Below, piece after piece: positions 59,422 to 64,000 of a stretch of 64,000 bases of DNA. The translations under genes and the position numbers were made by a program. Below the pieces are notes generated by a model. It saw nothing but the letters and a program-made list of their open reading frames with translations, was not told where the DNA came from and searched no databases. The stretch comes from Desulfovibrio sp. JY. GTDB taxonomy: Bacteria > Desulfobacterota > Desulfovibrionia > Desulfovibrionales > Desulfovibrionaceae. The stretch spans positions 2,666,001 to 2,730,000 of the forward strand of contig CP082962.1 of NCBI GenBank assembly GCA_021730285.1. Reading direction: 5' to 3'. Each line of letters begins with the position of its first letter. Position 1 is the stretch's first letter.

Positions 59422-60636
59422 TCAGGCTTTTCCGGACCGGCGGCCGCCAAAAGCCTCGATGCCGAGAGCGGCCAGGGCGCAGCCCGCGCAAAGAAGCGAC
59501 AGGCCCCGCCAGCCGAAGCGGGCAAAAGCATGGGCCCCGACGGCCGAACCCAGCGCGCCCATGGCGAACATCACGGTCATAAACACCGTGTTGAGCCGGC
59601 TTCTGGCCGTGGCGTCCAGGGCGTAGACCCGGGACTGGTTGGAAATCATGGCCGCCTGCACGCCGATGTCCATGAGCACGATGCCGCCGAGCAGCGCGGC
59701 CCAGGAGGCGGGAAAAAAGGCGAAAAGGAGAAATGAGGCCGCAACCGCCCCGGCCCCGCCGATGATGATTTTCCCCTGACCGCCGCCCAATTTGTCCGAA
59801 ACCCAGCCGGCCAGGGGTGCGGCCAGGATGCCGGCCATGCCGAGGAGCCCCAGCAGTCCGGCCACGGCGCTGCCCTGGAGAAAGGGCGGCTGCTCCAGAT
59901 ACAGGGCCACGTCGGCCCAGAAGGCGATAAACGCGGCGAAGATCAGCCCCTGGGTCAACCCGGCCCGGCGCAGCACGGCATGGGCGCGGAAGAGTCCGAG
60001 CAGCGACAACAGCGTTTTCCGGTAGCTCAGGGGCGAGGTCGGCTCAGACCGGGGCAGGCGTATGGCCAGAAGCGCGGCCATGCCCAGGCAGGCGAAGGCG
60101 GCCAGGGCGAACATGGCCCGCCAGCTCACGTATTCCGATACCACGCCGCTTATGGTCCGGGCGAGCAGAATGCCCGAGAGCAGGCCGGCCATGACCACGC
60201 CCACCACCCGGCCGCGCTGGCGCTCCGGGGCCAGATGGGCGGCCATGGGCACCACCTGCTGGGCGACTGTCGAAAGGACTCCCAGGCACAGGCTGGCCGC
60301 GATCAGGACGGCCAGGCTCGGCGCTGCCGCCGCCCAGGCCAGGGACGCGGCCAGCCCCAGCGTGGTGATGACGATGAGCCGTCGTCGCTCGAAACAGTCG
60401 CCAAGCGAGGCCAGAAAGAGCAGCCCGACGGCATAGCCCACCTGGGTCAGCACGGCCACGGAGGCCACCTGCTCGGGACCCACGCCGAATTCCCGGGCCA
60501 GGATGCCGAGCATGGGCTGGTTGTAGTAGATGTTGGCCACGAACAGCCCGGCCGCCGCAGCCATGAGCAGCACCGTATTTCTGCCCAGCTCCGGGGCCAA
60601 AGCGTGGCCGGCGTTTTTTCCCACAGTCTTGGTCAT
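59422..60636 (-). CDS. MFS transporter
   Basis: A 404-aa major facilitator superfamily protein with about twelve hydrophobic segments. The cytoplasmic loop motif GDCFERRRLI lies after the second helix, and SLLGLFRAHAVLRRAG separates the two halves. The closest style is sugar-efflux or multidrug exporters; the substrate is unknown. GGAGG precedes the ATG. It is divergent from the phosphatase gene. Confidence 0.85.
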   Translation of the reverse strand: MTKTVGKNAGHALAPELGRNTVLLMAAAAGLFVANIYYNQPMLGILAREFGVGPEQVASVAVLTQVGYAVGLLFLASLGDCFERRRLIVITTLGLAASLAWAAAAPSLAVLIAASLCLGVLSTVAQQVVPMAAHLAPERQRGRVVGVVMAGLLSGILLARTISGVVSEYVSWRAMFALAAFACLGMAALLAIRLPRSEPTSPLSYRKTLLSLLGLFRAHAVLRRAGLTQGLIFAAFIAFWADVALYLEQPPFLQGSAVAGLLGLLGMAGILAAPLAGWVSDKLGGGQGKIIIGGAGAVAASFLLFAFFPASWAALLGGIVLMDIGVQAAMISNQSRVYALDATARSRLNTVFMTVMFAMGALGSAVGAHAFARFGWRGLSLLCAGCALAALGIEAFGGRRSGKA

Positions 60637-60840
60637 TGTCCCTCCTATCGGCCAAACCGGTCGACCATTGCACTATAAGCATCGGATGTGGGGGGAAACA
60701 TGTCCATTTCTGTAAAGAAGTTGCCCAATCCTGCCGCTGTCGGCATCCACTCGGGGCGAAGGGGGGCATTTGCCGTCCGGGTCGCAAGTGCTTACAGGTC
60801 GCGTGGGCGCGAAACCGTCGCGCCGGGAGGACCCCCACGC

Positions 60841-61530
60841 ATGGGTGAAGGAAACGACATGCCGCCGGCCGATGACGCGCGGCTTATCGCCGTGGGCGAT
60901 ATCCACGGCCAGGCCGACGCGCTGCGCCGGCTTCTCGACGACCTGCCGTACCGGCCGGGTACGGATCGTCTTATTTTTCTAGGCGATTACATCAACCGGG
61001 GACCGGACACCCGGGGCGTGCTGGATCTGCTGACCGATATCGCCCGGCAGGACCCCGGCGCGATTTTTTGCCTGGGCAACCACGAGGAAACCCTGCTGCG
61101 CTACGCCGACGAGGGCGAACCCGAGGACCTGCGGCTCCTTCGCGGACTCGGCATCGAAACCACCCTGCGCTGCTACGGCGATCCGCCGGCGGCGTCGCTT
61201 GTCGGCCTTTCCTTCCTGCCGCCCGAACACCAGGCGTTTCTGCGCGCGCTCGTGCCCTACGCGCGCATCGGCGACACGCTCTTCGTCCACGCCGGGCTGC
61301 CCGGCGGGCTGCCGCCCGAGGAATGCCCCACCGACTGCATGCTCTCGGTGCGGGGCGCGTTTCTGACCGGCCCCCTGCCGCGCGGCCTGACCGTGGTCTT
61401 CGGCCATACCACCGCCCGCACCCCCCTCGTCGCACCGGGCAAGATCGGCCTGGACACCGGCGCCGCCTGGGGCCGCGCACTCACCGCCTGCATCCTGCCC
61501 GACATGGAACTCCGCCACGTGTTTATTTGA
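60841..61530 (+). CDS. PPP-type serine/threonine metallophosphatase
   Basis: A 229-aa cytoplasmic phosphoesterase with the three PPP motifs GDIHG, GDYINRGPDT and GNHE, then FVHAGLPGG and FGHTTARTP. It resembles bacterial PrpA-like protein phosphatases. The ATG at 60841 follows GGGAGGACC; an ATG six codons later (60859) with AAGGAAA is an equal candidate. It stands alone, divergent from the MFS gene. Confidence 0.85.
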   Translation: MGEGNDMPPADDARLIAVGDIHGQADALRRLLDDLPYRPGTDRLIFLGDYINRGPDTRGVLDLLTDIARQDPGAIFCLGNHEETLLRYADEGEPEDLRLLRGLGIETTLRCYGDPPAASLVGLSFLPPEHQAFLRALVPYARIGDTLFVHAGLPGGLPPEECPTDCMLSVRGAFLTGPLPRGLTVVFGHTTARTPLVAPGKIGLDTGAAWGRALTACILPDMELRHVFI

Positions 61531-61545
61531 GTGTGCCTCCGGCGG

Positions 61546-61570
61546 CCAGGAGGGGCGTTGCCCCTCCTGG
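61546..61570 (+). repeat. Class C palindromic repeat, copy 2
   Basis: CCAGGAGGGGC-GTT-GCCCCTCCTGG, then GGGGCCATGGGCCCCCC and GGACCCCCC as at 53804. It follows the phosphatase gene by 15 bp. Confidence 0.85.
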
Positions 61571-61614
61571 ACCACCCCACCGAGGGGCCATGGGCCCCCC
61601 GGACCCCCCTTCCT

Positions 61615-61664
61615 CCGAGGTTCGTTTTCCCCGACGGCAAGCCGTCGGGGAAAACGAACCTCGG
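61615..61664 (+). repeat. Long variable hairpin, copy 2 position
   Basis: A perfect 23-bp stem (CCGAGGTTCGTTTTCCCCG and onward) around CAAG, between the class C and class B repeats. It is unrelated in sequence to 53933-54001. Confidence 0.85.
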
Positions 61665-61738
61665 GAAAAAGGGAGGGACGAGAGGAACCTCGCTGCAGCA
61701 TGCGAAGCCCGTGAAGAGTTTTTTGGGAGGGTGGGGGG

Positions 61739-61784
61739 CCGGGGGAGGGGACCTTTTTTTGCAAAAAAAGGTCCCCTCCCCCGG
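61739..61784 (-). terminator. Class B palindromic terminator (B9)
   Basis: CCGGGGGAGGGGACC pairs with GGTCCCCTCCCCCGG around T7/A7. The minus-oriented tail is AGTTTTTTGGGAGGGTGGGG as read on plus. It ends the response regulator gene. Confidence 0.85.
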
Positions 61785-61791
61785 TTCCTCC

Positions 61792-62172
61792 CTAGGCCAA
61801 CGGACGGCCCAGGGCGCGTTGGATGGATTCGATGAGGTCTTTGATCTTGAAGGGCTTGGGGAAGAAGTCGTGGACCTGTCCCCGGAAGGCTTCGATGGCG
61901 GTATCGAGGTGGGCGAAGGCGGTGATCATGATGACCTGGATGTCGGGGTAGAGGCTTTTGACGGTCTTGAGCAGTTCCATGCCGTCCATGCCTTTCATTT
62001 TGAAGTCCGTGACGACCAGGTCGAAGGGCGTTTCCTCGAGCCTGGCCAGGGCGGGGGCGGCGGACAGGAACGTCTCCACCACGCAGCCGTGCTTGGTCAG
62101 GTGGATGCGCAGCATGTCGCCGACCACTTTCTCGTCGTCGATAACCATGATTCTAGGCGGTTGTGCTTGCAT
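61792..62172 (-). CDS. Single-domain response regulator
   Basis: A 126-aa CheY-like receiver with Asp56 in VVTDFKMKGMDG and Lys in FPKPF. No output domain. It overlaps the kinase gene by 20 bases, so the two are coupled. Confidence 0.9.
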   Translation of the reverse strand: MQAQPPRIMVIDDEKVVGDMLRIHLTKHGCVVETFLSAAPALARLEETPFDLVVTDFKMKGMDGMELLKTVKSLYPDIQVIMITAFAHLDTAIEAFRGQVHDFFPKPFKIKDLIESIQRALGRPLA

Positions 62173-63571
62173 GGGATTCCTCCGTGGGGATCAGGGCCGG
62201 CAGGTCGATGAAGCAGGTGGTGCCGGCGCCGACCGTGCTTTCCACCCGCAGCCGTCCCTGATGGTTTTTGACGATGCCGTAGCTGACCGAGAGCCCGAGC
62301 CCGGTACCTTCGGTACCTTTGGTGCTGAAGAACGGATCGAAGATATGGGGCAGGATGTCGGGTGGGATGCCCTTGCCGGTATCGGACACCACGATGCGGG
62401 CCGTGCCGTCGTCGGCGCGCGTGGCGATGCGCAGGCTGCCGCCCGGGCTCATGGACTGGATGGCGTTGGTGATGCAGTTGATGAGCACCTGGTGCATTTG
62501 CGACACGTCGGCCTTGACCATGGGCGCGTCCGGGGCGAGGTCGAGGCGCAGGTCGATGTTGGAGACGTGGAGCATGTTGCGCACGAGCGGCAGCGTGCCC
62601 TGCACGAGGTCGTTGAGGCATATCTGGCGCATGCTGGCCGTCTTGGGCTTGGAGAAGTCGAGCAGGTTGGTGACGATGCCGTGGATGCGGCCGCATTCCT
62701 CCTGGATCTGGCGCATCATGTCCTTGCGGTCGGCCGGGGACAGGTCCTCGTCCATGGTCTCGAAGGTCTCGGCCATCATGGAGATGTTGTTGACAGGGTT
62801 GGTGATCTCGTGGGCCACGCCGGCGGTCAGGGTGCCGAGGGAGGCGAGTTTTTTCGATTGCAGGATCTCGGCCTCGCGGGAGCTCAGGCGCTGCGACATG
62901 CTGTTGACGGCCCGGATGACCGAGGCGAGCTCGTCCTTGCTGTGGGGCTCTTCGATGCTTTCGAACTTGCCTTCGGCGATGGCCCCGGCCAGCCGCTCGA
63001 CCTTGGCCAGGGAGAGCAGCACCTTGCGGAAAAGGAGCGGCGCGGCCAGCACGGCGGTGCAGACCACGGCGGCCAGGGACACGGTCATGGTGCGCCGGGA
63101 CAGGGCGATGATCTCGCTCACCTGCTCCCGTTCGCGGCTGACCAGGGCTGTGGAGAATTCCCGCAGGGCCCGGCCGGCCTCGCGCATGGACTGCTCCGAT
63201 TCCGGGCCGGCGTTGCCGCTGGCGGCGGCCGTGTCCACGGCGGCAGCGTAGGCGTCCAGGCGGCGGCGCAGGGCCAGGTAATTGGCCTCGCCGGCCCCGC
63301 GCACGATGCGGTCGCGCGATCTGGCCAGGGTGTCGCGGGTCTCCTCGATCTTGCTCGCGATCTCCCGAAGCGCGCCCTTGTCCTTGAAGAGAAACAGGTT
63401 TTTTTCCGAAAGCCGCATCTCCAGGAAATCGGCGTTGAGGTCGTCCTGGACTTCCACGAAGCGCAGCTTGTCCACCACCCGGTTCATGTCGTTTTGGGCC
63501 AGCAGGGCCAAGACGAGGATGAGCGCGAGGCTGACGCAACTGCCGACGATCAGCTTGGTCTTGATCTTCAT
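62153..63571 (-). CDS. Membrane histidine kinase
   Basis: A 472-aa kinase. Membrane helices lie at about 7-27 and 161-181, with a periplasmic helical-bundle sensor between them (LRFVEVQDDLNADFLEMRLS and onward). HAMP follows, then HisKA with His254 (GVAHEITNPVNN). The ATPase has ITNAIQSMS, DTGKGIPP and GTGLGLSVSYG. It phosphorylates the adjacent single-domain regulator. The start at 63571 overlaps the stop of the upstream gene (ATGA). Confidence 0.92.
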   Translation of the reverse strand: MKIKTKLIVGSCVSLALILVLALLAQNDMNRVVDKLRFVEVQDDLNADFLEMRLSEKNLFLFKDKGALREIASKIEETRDTLARSRDRIVRGAGEANYLALRRRLDAYAAAVDTAAASGNAGPESEQSMREAGRALREFSTALVSREREQVSEIIALSRRTMTVSLAAVVCTAVLAAPLLFRKVLLSLAKVERLAGAIAEGKFESIEEPHSKDELASVIRAVNSMSQRLSSREAEILQSKKLASLGTLTAGVAHEITNPVNNISMMAETFETMDEDLSPADRKDMMRQIQEECGRIHGIVTNLLDFSKPKTASMRQICLNDLVQGTLPLVRNMLHVSNIDLRLDLAPDAPMVKADVSQMHQVLINCITNAIQSMSPGGSLRIATRADDGTARIVVSDTGKGIPPDILPHIFDPFFSTKGTEGTGLGLSVSYGIVKNHQGRLRVESTVGAGTTCFIDLPALIPTEESHASTTA

Positions 63572-64000
63572 GCCGCGTCCCCTTCCGGGTCCATGCACCG
63601 GGGCGTGCGCACCGGCTCCTTGCGCACGGGCCAATACCAGAGCAGGCCATCGACGATCATGGCCACGCCGGCGACGACGAGCAGCCAGTCCACGATGGAC
63701 AGGGCGCTGGTCCCGAAATAGCGCAAAAGTCCGAGCCCGAGGCCCAGGATGGCCACGCCGGTGCGGATGAAGGCCAGGCCGGTGCGGGCCCGGGCGGCGA
63801 TGGTGCGGTAGCAGGCGCAGACCGTACGCTGGGCGGCCAGGACGTTGCGCTCCCGGGCCAGATGGATGCGTTCCGGCGCGCCGGAGGCGATTTCGAGGAT
63901 GGTGGCGTGGTTTTCGAGCATGTCGCCGAGGCGCGCCAGCATGGTGTGCTTGGACACCGGACGCGGCCTGCCGGGCTCCTCGATAAAGTGGTATTCCTCC
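63568..64000 (-). CDS. DUF202-domain membrane protein, 5' part outside the window
   Basis: The reading frame stays open to the right edge, so the N-terminus is missing. The visible 144 residues include a DUF202-like part: LARERNVLAAQRTVCACYRT, then ARTGLAFIRTGVAILGLGLG and a second helix near WLLVVAGVAMIVDGLLWYW. It overlaps the kinase start and heads the DUF202-kinase-regulator operon, so it may be the membrane partner of the sensor. Confidence 0.7.
   Translation of the reverse strand, partial: EEYHFIEEPGRPRPVSKHTMLARLGDMLENHATILEIASGAPERIHLARERNVLAAQRTVCACYRTIAARARTGLAFIRTGVAILGLGLGLLRYFGTSALSIVDWLLVVAGVAMIVDGLLWYWPVRKEPVRTPRCMDPEGDAA

Overview
The window looks like a chromosomal segment of a high-GC, anaerobic, sulfate-reducing deltaproteobacterium of the Desulfovibrio/Solidesulfovibrio type. 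This is judged from gene content only: several iron-containing alcohol dehydrogenases, a molybdate-binding Mop protein, Fe-S aldo/keto reductase, lar nickel-cofactor genes, hybrid sensor kinases, and codon use rich in GC at third positions. I see no rRNA, tRNA or CRISPR array.

Layout. 1-1343: start of an FkbM-like gene, then an IS1595-family insertion with 19-bp terminal inverted repeats. 1324-7505: a response-regulator/PAS/kinase hybrid facing a nitrogen module (amtB-glnK, then glnD). 7620-11733: peroxiredoxin with a small coupled gene, a cysteine-cluster protein and a class A PBP. 12271-17814: a small protein behind a near-perfect sigma-28 promoter, a 1049-aa membrane protein with a PHP-like metal-site signature, a small conserved gene and an old yellow enzyme. 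17870-19321: an IS110/IS1111-type element with a structured non-coding end. 19456-24761: two coiled-coil/membrane genes, a radical SAM-BtuF-like fusion, mop, and an Fe-alcohol dehydrogenase. 25088-29682: a PFKFB-like kinase/phosphatase coupled to a U32 protein, and an aminotransferase. 29855-33108: RRM protein, then ffh-rpsP-KH-rimM without the usual trmD-rplS. 33780-42669: flavoprotein, large hybrid kinase, glycerol dehydrogenase, flavin-binding protein, amidotransferase, and MetY-like sulfhydrylase. 43232-44860: a Tat-exported class V aminotransferase bounded by two near-identical hairpin modules.

45114-52661 is the most interesting functional cluster. SSA dehydrogenase, an AHL/gamma-butyrolactone-type lactonase, an Fe-alcohol dehydrogenase, an NCS2-like permease and a sigma-54 activator all lie on the minus strand. 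The three enzymes match the logic of the Agrobacterium blcABC (attKLM) gamma-butyrolactone pathway: lactone to 4-hydroxybutyrate to succinate semialdehyde to succinate. A sigma-54-like promoter and inverted repeats lie in front of the permease. An AraC regulator diverges at 52889. 54132-57030 holds larC-larE-larB (nickel-pincer cofactor) without larA, followed by SDR, Fe-S aldo/keto reductase, MFS, a PPP-type phosphatase and a DUF202-kinase-response regulator operon that runs off the right edge.

Over all this lies a dense family of palindromic terminator-like repeats. Class A has stem GCGAGAGGGG, class B has stem CCGGGGG, and class C has CCAGGAGGGGC. They sit at gene 3' ends, share a tail resembling CCTTCC-AAA-ACTTT, supply stop codons to at least three genes, and appear to have been the target of the IS110-type element. 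Their orientation normally agrees with the gene they end; the exceptions fall beside insertions or duplications.
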